DNA of 50,651 nucleotides, from positions 1 to 50,651 of the forward strand of contig NZ_NRSD01000028.1 of the NCBI RefSeq assembly GCF_016583985.1, written 5' to 3'. The translations under genes and the position numbers were made by a program. The notes beneath the pieces were generated by a model, which had not been told where the DNA came from, did not search any database, and was given only the letters and a program-made list of their open reading frames with translations. Source of the stretch: Thiocapsa imhoffii. Its GTDB lineage: Bacteria; Pseudomonadota; Gammaproteobacteria; Chromatiales; Chromatiaceae. Shown here in pieces: positions 24,591 to 31,845 of the stretch; the first letter of the stretch is position 1; each line of letters opens with the position of its first letter.

Positions 24591-25043
24591 AGTGGCGAGT
24601 GGAGAGTGGAGAGTGGAGAGTGGAGAGTGGTGAGTCAGGAGTGTCATGATGCAGGTACAGAGCTATCGGGATCTGATCGTATGGCAGAAGTCCATGGATT
24701 TGGTGGAGCGGGTTTACCGAATGACCGGAGTATTTCCAAAGGAAGAGATGTATGGATTAAGCAGTCAAGTCCGGCGGGCGGCGGTGTCGATTCCATCGAA
24801 CATCGCGGAGGGGCAGGCGCGCAAGTCCACCGCGGAGTTTCTGAACTTCCTGTCCATCGCCCAGGGTTCGAGGGCGGAGGTGGAAACCCAAACCCTGATT
24901 GCTCAAAGACTGGGCTACGTGACGCCGAGTCAGATCACGGAAATCATCTCACTCCTGGAGGAGATCTCAAAAATGATCAACACCCTCCGAGCCAAGCTGA
25001 AACCCTAACCACTCACCACTCACCACTCACCACTCACCACTAA
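24591..25043 (+). mobile_element. Heptamer-arm element E6 (pglZ-brxL junction) with intact IVP gene
   Basis: The left arm is AGTGGCG, AGTGGAG four times, AGTGGTG and a degenerate AGTCAGG (24591-24639). The right arm is CCACTCA four times plus CCACTAA (25009-25043). The element fills the whole pglZ-brxL junction: it begins three bases after the pglZ stop and ends one base before the brxL ATG. The right arm starts one base after the IVP gene's TAA, and the ATG lies a few bases after the left arm, so gene and element are again nearly coextensive. Confidence 0.85.
24646..25008 (+). CDS. Four-helix-bundle protein, IVP/S23 family
   Basis: A 120-residue complete IVP: SYRDLIVWQKSMDLVERVYR, YGLSSQVRRAAVSIPSNIAE and FLNFLSIAQGSRAEVETQTL, with a C-terminal EEISKMINTLRAKLKP helix. 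It shares most residues with the copy nested in pglX, yet its arms are a different heptamer type. AGGAG at 24637-24641 suits the second ATG (24649) best. The function is unknown; family members associate with intervening sequences and are structurally related to Avd. It reads in the same direction as the BREX genes and could be co-transcribed with them. Confidence 0.88.
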   Translation: MMQVQSYRDLIVWQKSMDLVERVYRMTGVFPKEEMYGLSSQVRRAAVSIPSNIAEGQARKSTAEFLNFLSIAQGSRAEVETQTLIAQRLGYVTPSQITEIISLLEEISKMINTLRAKLKP

Positions 25044-25044
25044 A

Positions 25045-27063
25045 ATGCTCGACGAGCTCCTCAACCGCCACTTCGCCGGCAAGGTTGTCCGCAAGGATCT
25101 GACCAAGCTGATCAAGGAAGGCGCCAACGTCCCCGTCTACGTGCTGGAGTATCTGCTCGGCATGTACTGCGCCTCCGACGACGAGGAGGTTATCCGCGAC
25201 GGCATGGAAACCGTGAAGACGATCCTCGCCGAGAACTACGTGCGTCCGGACGAGGCGGAGAAGGTCAAATCCAAGATCAAGGAGCGCGGCAGCTACAAGG
25301 TCATCGACAAGGTCACGGTGCGGCTCAACGAGCGCCGGGACGTCTACGAGGCACTGCTCTCGAATCTCGGGGTCAAGGATGCGGAGATCTCGGGAAGCTA
25401 CGTCAAGCAGTTCGAGAAGCTGCTGGTCGGCGGGATCTGGTGCATCGTCACCGTGCACTATTTCTTCGAGGAAGGGCAGAAGGGCTCTCCCTTCAGCATC
25501 GGTGATCTCAAGCCGATCCAGATGCCCAACATGGACCTGGAGGGGCTGTTCGAGGGCCGCAGGGCCTTCTCCGAGACGCAGTGGATCGACGTCCTGTGTC
25601 GGTCGACCGGAATGGAGCCATCGAACCTCGACGAACGGGTCAAGTGGCACCTGCTCGCTCGGATGGTCCCCTTCGTCGAAAACAACTACAACTGCTGCGA
25701 GTTGGGGCCGCGCGGGACCGGCAAAAGCCACATCTACAAGGAAATCAGCCCGAACAGCATCCTGATCTCCGGCGGCCAGACCACGGTGGCCAATCTCTTC
25801 TACAACATGGCGCGCCGCACCGTTGGCCTAGTGGGCCTATGGGATCTGGTGGCCTTTGACGAGGTGGCGGGTATCTCCTTCAAGGACAAGGACGGCGTGC
25901 AGATCATGAAGGACTTCATGGCCTCCGGGTCCTTCGCCCGCGGGCGCGACGCCGTCCAGGCGTCGGCGAGCATGGTCTTCGTGGGCAACATCAACCAGCC
26001 GGTGGATACTCTGGTGAAGACGAGCCACCTGTTGGCGCCGTTCCCCGAGGCGATGATCGACTCTGCGTTTTTTGATCGCTTCCATGCCTACATCCCTGGC
26101 TGGGAAGTGCCGAAGATGCGGCCCGAGTTTTTCACGAACCAGTACGGGCTCATCACCGATTACCTGGCCGAGTTCATGCGGGAGATGCGCAAGCGGAACT
26201 TCTCCGACGCCGTCGATCGCTACTTCAAGCTCGGCCGGGACCTCAACCAGCGTGACACCATCGCCGTGCGGCGCACGACCTCCGGCTTGCTCAAGCTGCT
26301 CTATCCGCATGGCGAGTTCGACAAGGACGCGGTGCGGCGCTGCCTGGAGTACGCGCTTGAGGCACGGCGGCGGGTGAAAGAGCAGCTGAAGAAGATCGGC
26401 GGCATGGAGTTCTTCGATGTCCACTTCTCCTATCTCGACCAGGAGACGCGCGAGGAGACGTTCATCAGCGTCCCCGAGCAGGGCGGAGACAAACTCATCT
26501 CGGACGGTCCGCTGAACCCCGGCGTACTGCACACGGTCGCCACCGGCGGCAGCGGGCATCTGGGGCTCTATCGCTTGGAGACCCAGACGACGGCCGGCAA
26601 CGGTAAGCTCAACGTCTCGGGGCTGGGATCCAGCAGCGCGGCCAAGGAGTCGGTGAAAGTCGCCTTCGACTACTTCAAGGCCAACATCAGCCGGGTCAGC
26701 GGCTCCGCCAAGGCCGGCGATCACGACTACCACCTACACACCGTCGAGCTGCACAACACGGGCGCGACCAAGGCGATGACCCTACCCGGCTTCGTCGCCT
26801 TGTGCTCCGGGATCCTGCAGAAGCCCATCCAGGCGCAGATGGTCGTCCTCGGCGATATGAGCCTGGGCGGGAGCGTGATCCCGGTGGAGAATTTGGCGGA
26901 GTGCCTCCAGGTCGCTTTCGATTCCGGTGCAAAGCGCATCCTGCTGCCGATGGCCAGCGTTGGGGACATTCCCAGCATCCCCGGGGAGCTGTTCGCCAAG
27001 TTCCAAACGTCCTTCTACGCGGATCCAGTCGATGCGGTGTTCAAGGCGCTGGGAGTCGAGTAG
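25045..27063 (+). CDS. brxL: BREX Lon-like AAA+ protein BrxL
   Basis: A 672-residue BrxL, the last gene of type 1 BREX. The N-terminus LDELLNRHFAGKVVRKDLTK is typical of the family. The AAA+ core has Walker A ELGPRGTGKSHIYKEI (near residue 221) and Walker B WDLVAFDEVAG. The C-terminal Lon-like domain contains VVLGDMSLGGSVIPVENLAE and GAKRILLPMAS. The Ser of the Lon Ser-Lys dyad is not evident (the region reads NTGATKAMTLPGF), in keeping with a non-proteolytic DNA-binding ring. The start follows the right heptamer arm (CCACTAAAATG) with no Shine-Dalgarno. Confidence 0.95.
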   Translation: MLDELLNRHFAGKVVRKDLTKLIKEGANVPVYVLEYLLGMYCASDDEEVIRDGMETVKTILAENYVRPDEAEKVKSKIKERGSYKVIDKVTVRLNERRDVYEALLSNLGVKDAEISGSYVKQFEKLLVGGIWCIVTVHYFFEEGQKGSPFSIGDLKPIQMPNMDLEGLFEGRRAFSETQWIDVLCRSTGMEPSNLDERVKWHLLARMVPFVENNYNCCELGPRGTGKSHIYKEISPNSILISGGQTTVANLFYNMARRTVGLVGLWDLVAFDEVAGISFKDKDGVQIMKDFMASGSFARGRDAVQASASMVFVGNINQPVDTLVKTSHLLAPFPEAMIDSAFFDRFHAYIPGWEVPKMRPEFFTNQYGLITDYLAEFMREMRKRNFSDAVDRYFKLGRDLNQRDTIAVRRTTSGLLKLLYPHGEFDKDAVRRCLEYALEARRRVKEQLKKIGGMEFFDVHFSYLDQETREETFISVPEQGGDKLISDGPLNPGVLHTVATGGSGHLGLYRLETQTTAGNGKLNVSGLGSSSAAKESVKVAFDYFKANISRVSGSAKAGDHDYHLHTVELHNTGATKAMTLPGFVALCSGILQKPIQAQMVVLGDMSLGGSVIPVENLAECLQVAFDSGAKRILLPMASVGDIPSIPGELFAKFQTSFYADPVDAVFKALGVE

Positions 27064-27556
27064 GCCGATTTCCCGTTCTCCATTTGCGTGTTCGGGTCAG
27101 CCCATTCAGCCGGCTTGCATCCAGTTTCACCGATCCACATGCACCCCGGCGAGCGTCGCGTCACGGTCATTCAGCATGACTCGAATCTGCGCGACGCGAC
27201 GGGAAATGAACGGGGCCCTGTCGGCCGCTTCAGGCCGATTCCTCTTCGATTCCCCTTTTGTTCTGCGACTCGAACAGAGTTTTGGTAGCGATACCGAACA
27301 GCGTCTCGACCCATCCGGCAGCCTTCAGGATCGCGTTCAGGTCCGCCGACTATGGTGTTCTTGTCCCCGTAGTCGGCGAGGTCGCTCTCGGACTTCGCCG
27401 TGACCCTGTCGCGCTTGCAGACCAGATAGGCGAGCGACTCCACTTCAAGCTTCGCCTGCGCCCGCGCCAGCGAGGGACGCTCGGCGATCTTGAGGGACTC
27501 GCCCGTTCGAGCTTGATCTCGTTCGCTCGGGGTTCTAAGGTAATTTCCGTGAACTT
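27064..27556. other. Gap between brxL and the transposase relic
   Basis: Apart from the zincin-like relic on the minus strand, no gene is supported. The sequence right after brxL has no obvious terminator hairpin with a T-run. This marks the right border of the BREX locus, since everything beyond is fragmented. Confidence 0.5.
27347..27530 (-). pseudogene. Relic of an IrrE/ArdC-type zincin protein
   Basis: The minus-strand frame contains LKIAERPSLARAQAKLEVES, LAYLVCKRDRVTAKSESDLA and DYGDKNTIV. The LEVESLAYLVC segment resembles the third-ligand region (E.EAESVAYLV) of ImmA/IrrE or ArdC-like metallopeptidase domains. The HExxH helix and everything upstream are missing, and the frame runs into unrelated sequence. 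ArdC-like proteins include plasmid antirestriction factors, which would fit an old mobile insertion here. The identification rests on a short stretch. Confidence 0.4.
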
Positions 27557-28375
27557 TCATACCGAGACTGCCGGTTGGATCAGGATGTCCCATTTCGGGA
27601 GTTCCGGGTTTCGCTGCAAGCGCGCCTCGATGTCCTTTATGGCCGCCTTGGACAGTGAGATCCCTTTTTCATAGACCTGACGACTGACCTCCACGACCGG
27701 ATTCAGTCCCTTCCAAGTCATGCTCTTGGCCCACTCGAGCATGGCCCGGGCGTCCACCAGGAGCGTCCCGTTCCAATGCTGTTCCAGGATCCCCCAGCAG
27801 CGTTCCACCGGATTGTATTTGCTGTGATCGGGCGGGTCGTACAACAGCTGAATGGGTTTGCCGATCTGATCGGCGAACGCGACCATGCGGTTGAGAAATT
27901 GGGTGCGCCGCCCGTTGCTTTCCGGGCCGTTGTCGGCCTTGATCTGGACCAGGGTGATGCGCTCGCGCTGCTCGGGAGCTTGCTGCTCCCACCAGGCATG
28001 CAGGCAGTCGACGATGAAGTCGCTGGTTTTGGCGGAGCTTCCGAAGGTCAGGTGCAGCGCGCCGGTGTCCTCGTTGACCAGACCGAACGGGGTGTCTTTC
28101 TCATGACAGCCCATGTCGTGGTCGGCGGCCTTGACCTCGCCACGGCTACAGCCGCCGCGCGAGTACTCGCCGATCATCACCGTGGCCTTGCAGTCGACGC
28201 TCAGTCGCGCGACCTGTCCATGTCCACCCTCGCCGCGCTGGTCTTTGGCCCGGATAGTGTCGAAGATGGCATCGGTTAGCGGGACTTTTTTTGGGGTTTG
28301 GCCTTGAGCACCGGCCGCAGCCGGTAACCGTTGCGGTTCAAGATCTCGGCCATCCTCGGACGATTCTCCCGGCCG
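27557..28375 (-). pseudogene. ISAzo13-family transposase, C-terminal part, in two frames joined at an A7 slippery site
   Basis: The main frame (28180 down to 27557) reads SRGEVKAADHDMGCHEKDTP, LTFGSSAKTSDFIVDCLHAW, IKADNGPESNGRRTQFLNRM and LYDPPDHSKYNPVERCWGIL, the catalytic DDE region of ISAzo13-type transposases. The same frame is open upstream to VPLTDAIFDTIRAKDQ. Before that, homology continues in the other frame (MAEILNRNGYRLRPVLKAKP, then QKK). The switch is at A AAA AAG (28286-28292 on the plus strand, read in reverse), a perfect -1 slippery heptamer. Similarity stops near 28375, so the N-terminal region is missing. The element is therefore dead even if frameshifting works. Confidence 0.75.
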
Positions 28376-28379
28376 AGCT

Positions 28380-28674
28380 GCTCCGGCCCGATACGACCCG
28401 TTACGATGAGGTGCCGACCAGCGAGCTGTCCCTGTGGCGCCATTCGCCGACCCGTCACATCTATCACGGCTTGAAGCTCTTACAGGCGGGCGCCGAAGTG
28501 GACCGCGCGGCCAAACATCTGGCGGATTGCACCGATTTCCAAAACCTGCGCGGCAACCGGCTCGCCGCGATCCTGTCCTATCTTCAGGAGATCACGGCGA
28601 CCAATCTGCATTGGGACGCCTATCGGAACGCCTTGGAGCAACTGGCCATCGGTGTCGAACACTATCGCGGATGA
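28380..28674 (+). pseudogene. C-terminal fragment of an unidentified gene, cut by the IS relic
   Basis: An open frame reads RPDTTRYDEVPTSELSLWRH, IYHGLKLLQAGAEVDRAAKH, LADCTDFQNLRGNRLAAILS and ends VEHYRG. The residue mix looks like a genuine helical protein, but no family is recognised. Upstream it merges into transposase antisense sequence, so its 5' part is lost. Its stop overlaps the ATGATG start region of the UPF0175 gene, which suggests it was once the first gene of that operon. Confidence 0.4.
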
Positions 28675-28688
28675 TGCGGAGCTTGACG

Positions 28689-28943
28689 ATGACACAACTG
28701 ACCCTGGACATGCCGAAGGAGATCTTTGCGACTCTGCACAAAGACCCCGAGGAGTTTACGCGCGAGCTGCGGATTGCTGCCGCGGTCAAGTGGTATGAGC
28801 TGGAGCTGGTCTCGCAAGGCCGCGCGGTGGAAATTGCAGGGGTAACACGGGCCGAGTTCATCACGGCACTCGGTCAATACAAGGTCAGCCCATTCCAGTA
28901 CACCGCGGATGAGGTTTTGGCGGAGCTGCGCGATGCCGATTGA
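28689..28943 (+). CDS. UPF0175-family antitoxin
   Basis: An 84-residue UPF0175 protein. LTLDMPKEIFATLHKDPEEF, RELRIAAAVKWYELELVSQG, VEIAGVTRAEFITALGQYKV and SPFQYTADEVLAEL follow the family from end to end. These helical proteins act as antitoxins for DUF3368 PIN-like toxins. The toxin start overlaps its 3' end by 11 bases. A start 18 bases earlier (28671) is possible and would overlap the upstream stop. Confidence 0.88.
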   Translation: MTQLTLDMPKEIFATLHKDPEEFTRELRIAAAVKWYELELVSQGRAVEIAGVTRAEFITALGQYKVSPFQYTADEVLAELRDAD

Positions 28944-29457
28944 TCGGGTCGTGATCAATGCATCGACCTTGATCACCCTGTTTCGCGCGGGACTCCACCC
29001 GCTGCTGCCGCACCTGTTTTCGGAGTTGCTGGTACCCGAGGCAGTCTGGAACGAGGTGGTCAGCCGAACCTACGACGATCCGGCGACGCGTGATCTACCG
29101 CAGTCTGCCTGGGCACGGAAGACAGCGAACACTGTAGACCCGGCCGTTGCCGTCTGGAACCTGGGTGCAGGTGAAACCGCCGTGCTCTCGTTGTCCTTGC
29201 ACAGTCCGGGTTACACGGCCATCGTCGACGACCGCGCGGCAAGGCGCTGCGCGCGTGTACTGGACGTGAGAACAATCGATACGGCGGGCGTTATCGTGCT
29301 GGCCAGGCGTAAGGGTTTGTTCGAGAAATCGAACCATCGGCCGCCGTGGCTGCATCGACCCTCGATCCAGTACAGACAGCCGTCGCACGTCGGCTCGGCC
29401 ATGATCGCGCACCTTCACGCGCGGGGCCTTCAAGTGGGTGCCGGTTCAGGGCGGTGA
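28933..29457 (+). CDS. DUF3368 PIN-like toxin with replaced C-terminus
   Basis: A DUF3368 nuclease: VVINASTLITLFRAG, LLVPEAVWNEVVSR, NLGAGETAVLSLSL, AIVDDRAARRCARVL and IDTAGVIVLARRKGLF all match the family. The usual last helices (about 40 residues) are absent. After LFEK the frame continues through an unrelated tail (SNHRPPWLHRPSIQYRQPSH and beyond) to 29457. The join near 29325 looks like a deletion or insertion scar. The catalytic region is complete, but the altered tail may affect activity or antitoxin binding. Confidence 0.75.
   Translation: MPIDRVVINASTLITLFRAGLHPLLPHLFSELLVPEAVWNEVVSRTYDDPATRDLPQSAWARKTANTVDPAVAVWNLGAGETAVLSLSLHSPGYTAIVDDRAARRCARVLDVRTIDTAGVIVLARRKGLFEKSNHRPPWLHRPSIQYRQPSHVGSAMIAHLHARGLQVGAGSGR
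29211..29402 (-). CDS. Possible small Cys-rich ORF antisense to the DUF3368 tail
   Basis: The frame starts MAEPTCDGCLYWIEGRCSHG followed by GRWFDFSNKPL, then runs antisense to the toxin. The CxxC..C..H pattern looks like a small metal-binding knuckle, with GAAGG about nine bases upstream of the ATG. Only the first 30 or so residues look protein-like; the rest is antisense to DUF3368 and probably meaningless. It may be the foreign gene whose insertion replaced the toxin tail. Confidence 0.3.
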   Translation of the reverse strand: MAEPTCDGCLYWIEGRCSHGGRWFDFSNKPLRLASTITPAVSIVLTSSTRAQRLAARSSTMAV

Positions 29458-29554
29458 AGGGGCCGCCCGTTCGGGAGCTAACCTAGACCCGGCCGCAACA
29501 GGATAACCGGGCTCAAGTCAGGAACGGACCTTTCGGCGCCTGACGGAACGTGCG

Positions 29555-29617
29555 TCAGTGCTCACGGTAGACCTCGCGCCGGTGCCCGACCTTGACGACC
29601 AGGATCAGCAGGCGCTC
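29555..29617 (-). pseudogene. RelE/ParE-type toxin relic (last 20 codons)
   Basis: The minus strand reads ERLLILVVKVGHRREVYREH then stop, the characteristic end of RelE-family toxins (RLL.LVV.VGHR.EVY). Everything upstream of it is gone. The frame is joined by a deletion directly to the end of the antitoxin gene at about 29617-29622. The module therefore has no toxin. Confidence 0.8.
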
Positions 29618-29805
29618 GTCTTGACTTCCCACGGGATCGTGTCTTCTTCGCCGCGCTCGATCCGGCCTAGTGCCTCGCGCGCTTCTTCCAGGTCTTCCAG
29701 ATCTTCGAGGCGCTCGATCAGCGCTTCGTATTCGGCGATGGGCAGCAGAACCGACAGGGGCTTGCCGTCCTGGTCGGTCAGGAATTGCGGGTGTAGCTCG
29801 GGCAT
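29605..29805 (-). CDS. Phd/YefM-like antitoxin of a deleted relBE module
   Basis: A 66-residue protein, MPELHPQFLTDQDGKPLSVL, PIAEYEALIERLEDLEDLEE, then AREALGRIERGEEDTIPWEV. The N-terminal GKPLSVLLPIAEYEAL strand-helix is the Phd/YefM-type DNA-binding fold, and the acidic helix would bind the toxin. The last residues KTSAC come from the fused toxin remnant. It may still act as an autorepressor or neutralise related RelE toxins. Confidence 0.7.
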   Translation of the reverse strand: MPELHPQFLTDQDGKPLSVLLPIAEYEALIERLEDLEDLEEAREALGRIERGEEDTIPWEVKTSAC

Positions 29806-29826
29806 GGAGGAAACCTCTCTTACGTT

Positions 29827-29966
29827 TCAGGCGGTGCGCTTGGTCTTGATCTCGCTCACGTCAAATGCCACGACTTCGGCCCTTTCGGTAGCCTGATTCG
29901 TTGCCGGTGTGCTGGAAACTGTGCGGACGGGCTTCAATCCGGTCTCAATCTGAGAGGCCTGTTTCG
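29827..29966 (-). pseudogene. Unidentified C-terminal relic upstream of the antitoxin
   Basis: An open stretch reads SKQASQIETGLKPVRTVSST, then ERAEVVAFDVSEIKTKRTA and stop, ending 21 bases before the antitoxin start. It is reasonably protein-like, but no start codon or family is found. It probably belongs to a gene whose front was deleted. Confidence 0.3.
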
Positions 29967-30175
29967 AAAGATGCTCCGCCGCCAGGCGCTAAGCTCGGGA
30001 TATGCAGGATCGTCTTTTCGGTCGGACTGAGCACCTTCAGGAGACCGGGGAATGTCTTCACCGATTTGACCTTGCCGCCGTCCTCCCCCGGTGCGTTGCA
30101 GAGGTTCCACTTCGGCGGCACCCGCCAGTCGGTGAAGAAGCCGAATCGGGACAGTGGCTCATCATTATTCGTCAT
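29945..30175 (-). CDS. Short hypothetical protein (probably truncated)
   Basis: A 76-residue frame, MTNNDEPLSRFGFFTDWRVP, PKWNLCNAPGEDGGKVKSVK, TFPGLLKVLSPTEKTILHIP, ending FETGLSD. It has a protein-like composition with no recognised domain. The end after SLAPGG overlaps the preceding relic in another frame, which suggests a deletion joined two genes here. Confidence 0.35.
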   Translation of the reverse strand: MTNNDEPLSRFGFFTDWRVPPKWNLCNAPGEDGGKVKSVKTFPGLLKVLSPTEKTILHIPSLAPGGGASFETGLSD

Positions 30176-30215
30176 CGGCTCAAACCCAATTGGTCTCTGG
30201 GTGTTGACGTGAGAA

Positions 30216-30551
30216 TCATGGTGCCTGAATCACATCCTCGTAGATCACATCGAGCGATAACTCCACGTCGAGGCAATCGACGCTGACACAGCCGCTGGTG
30301 ATCGGCTCCATGCGCCACTCGTGACTGCGCCGAAAGATCTCCAAGCGTCGTTCCTGCTGAGCAACCAGCCAATAGGCTTGCAGGCTCGGCAGCGTCTGGT
30401 AGGACAGAAATTGTTCTCTGCGGTCGATACGCTCGGTCGAATCGGAGAGGACCTCGATCAGCAGGCAGGGGGCGGTGCAATAATAGGTTTCGCGATCGCT
30501 CGGATCACAGGTCAGGAGTAGATCGGGATAATAGAAGATGTCTTCCTTCAT
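30216..30551 (-). pseudogene. Uma2-family nuclease, N-terminally truncated
   Basis: The frame reads DIFYYPDLLLTCDPSDRETY, then PCLLIEVLSDSTERIDRREQ, LPSLQAYWLVAQQERRLEIF and a normal C-terminus. This is the back two thirds of a Uma2/DUF820 protein, including the PD...E.LS region. The first 60 to 70 residues are absent and a stop lies just upstream in frame, so it is probably a relic. Confidence 0.75.
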
Positions 30552-30809
30552 CCGCGTCGCCTAGTTCCGGGGCTCGATCTGTCCGCCTGCCCTGACGCGC
30601 TGCCGTTCCGTGTCTCGTACGGTCTTAGCCGAGGTCATCTTGGTATACATCTCGTTAGTTGACCAGTACAAGGACTCTCCTTACCTTGCGAGGCAATCGT
30701 CATTGAGCTGTCCACGAGGTGTCGGGATGCTGACTCACTCCACGTTTCTCACTCCTCACTGGATGATCTTGAACCAACTGATCCGCACCTTCGAACTCCC
30801 CACTCCCCC
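30552..30809. other. Intergenic gap upstream of the MNT/HEPN pair
   Basis: About 260 bases without a gene. It ends in a C-rich stretch, CTCCCCACTCCCCC, immediately before the nucleotidyltransferase ATG. The stretch is reminiscent of, but not clearly periodic like, the heptamer arms of the BREX locus. Confidence 0.4.
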
Positions 30810-31109
30810 ATGCGCCTGACCACCGACCAAATTCGATCCATCCGCCGCATCGTAGCCGACACCGCCGGCCCGGCGGCTCAGGTGCGCGTTTTCGGCTCGC
30901 GCCTACGCGACGATGCCACCGGAGGTGACCTGGACCTGTTGGTCGAGATGCCCTCCGCGGTTGAGCATCCAGCGGCGCTCTCTGCACGACTCGCCGCGCG
31001 CATCTCTCGCACCATGCATGGCCGGCGCGTTGATGTGGTTGTCTTGGCTCCAAACCTGCTCCGATTGCCGATCCACGACATCGCTTTACGCGAAGGACAG
31101 TCGCTATGA
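30810..31109 (+). CDS. MNT-domain nucleotidyltransferase (antitoxin of HEPN/MNT system)
   Basis: A 99-residue minimal nucleotidyltransferase. The signature VRVFGSRLRDDATGGDLDLL matches GS-x-DxD, and the third acid lies in RRVDVVVLAP. In HEPN/MNT modules this protein adenylylates the HEPN toxin to silence it. Its stop overlaps the HEPN start (ATGA). The catalytic residues are intact, but the partner is truncated. Confidence 0.87.
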   Translation: MRLTTDQIRSIRRIVADTAGPAAQVRVFGSRLRDDATGGDLDLLVEMPSAVEHPAALSARLAARISRTMHGRRVDVVVLAPNLLRLPIHDIALREGQSL

Positions 31110-31363
31110 CCCTAGCCCCAGACACCGCTGAACGCTTGCGGTTTCTTGTACGCGTCGCCGATAAGGAGGCGCGCCATCTGGCCCTGACCACCGAGCGACT
31201 TTTCGCCACAGCGTTCACGCCGGCGCGGGTCGCGGAGCTGGAACAGGCGCCCGATCTGGCGGAGCGGGTCGATGCCTTCGTGAGCCGCTTCGGTCGCCTG
31301 CAGGATACCCTCGGGGATAAGCTGCTGCCTGCCTTACCTCGCCTTCTGCGCGGAACGTGGTGA
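31106..31363 (+). pseudogene. HEPN toxin, C-terminally truncated and fused to a HicB remnant
   Basis: The start TLAPDTAERLRFLVRVADKE, ATAFTPARVAELEQAPDLAE, then RFGRLQDTLGDKLLPA is the first part of a HEPN-type toxin paired with MNT. The normal protein continues for about 60 more residues, including the RX4-6H active site. Here the frame passes after KLLPA into sequence that belongs to hicB and stops at 31363. The RNase motif is lost, so the toxin should be inactive. Confidence 0.75.
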
Positions 31364-31511
31364 GCAGCCCGACCGCACCTTCAAAGGCAGGATACCGCTC
31401 CGGCTAACGCCCGAGGTCCATCGTCGCGCCGCCGCGCGAGCTGAAGCAGAAGGGTTGAGCCTGAATCAGTGGATCGCCAAGCGCATCGAGGCCGCGGTCT
31501 CAAGGCCCTGA
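31335..31511 (+). pseudogene. HicB-family antitoxin C-terminal relic
   Basis: A frame overlapping the HEPN end reads YLAFCAERGEQPDRTFKGRI, PLRLTPEVHRRAAARAEAEG and LSLNQWIAKRIEAAV, the C-terminal ribbon-helix-helix part of a large HicB. The front half is missing at the deletion junction near 31330. No hicA partner accompanies it; the intact hicAB at 31846 is a different type. Confidence 0.75.
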
Positions 31512-31845
31512 TGATTCGGGCCTTCTCGTGGGGGTCTGTGTCCGGGGCCTCATCGGGCGCTTGGCTCAAGCGCTTCGCTGGGCCCGCGTCAACCGACCGA
31601 GGCGCGCCCTGGTTTCATCCTCATTCTGCTGCCTGGAGAACTCAGGATGCGGGGCGCGGCAGCGAACCGCACCGTCGCCTACCTGGTTGAAACGTGCGCC
31701 ATGTCAACAAGCCGCAGCTGCAGAACGTACACTCAATGGCGAAAATCCCAACCGACCACCTGAGACAAACTCGAGACCTGTCGCAAGCGCACGGGTGTCC
31801 CGTGTCAGTCGAGGCCGGACGTAGCCCATGCCAACCTAGAACGCG
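31512..31845. other. Gap between HicB relic and hicA
   Basis: About 330 bases in which no gene, repeat or clear promoter was recognised. Confidence 0.5.

Noticed and set aside
24591..25043. CRISPR array formed by regularly spaced repeats
   Set aside because: The repeats are contiguous 7-bp tandem units with no spacers, in inverted pairs around a gene; no cas genes are present.
30770..30809. Another heptamer arm before the MNT gene
   Set aside because: C-rich and CACT-containing but without a clear 7-bp period or an inverted partner.
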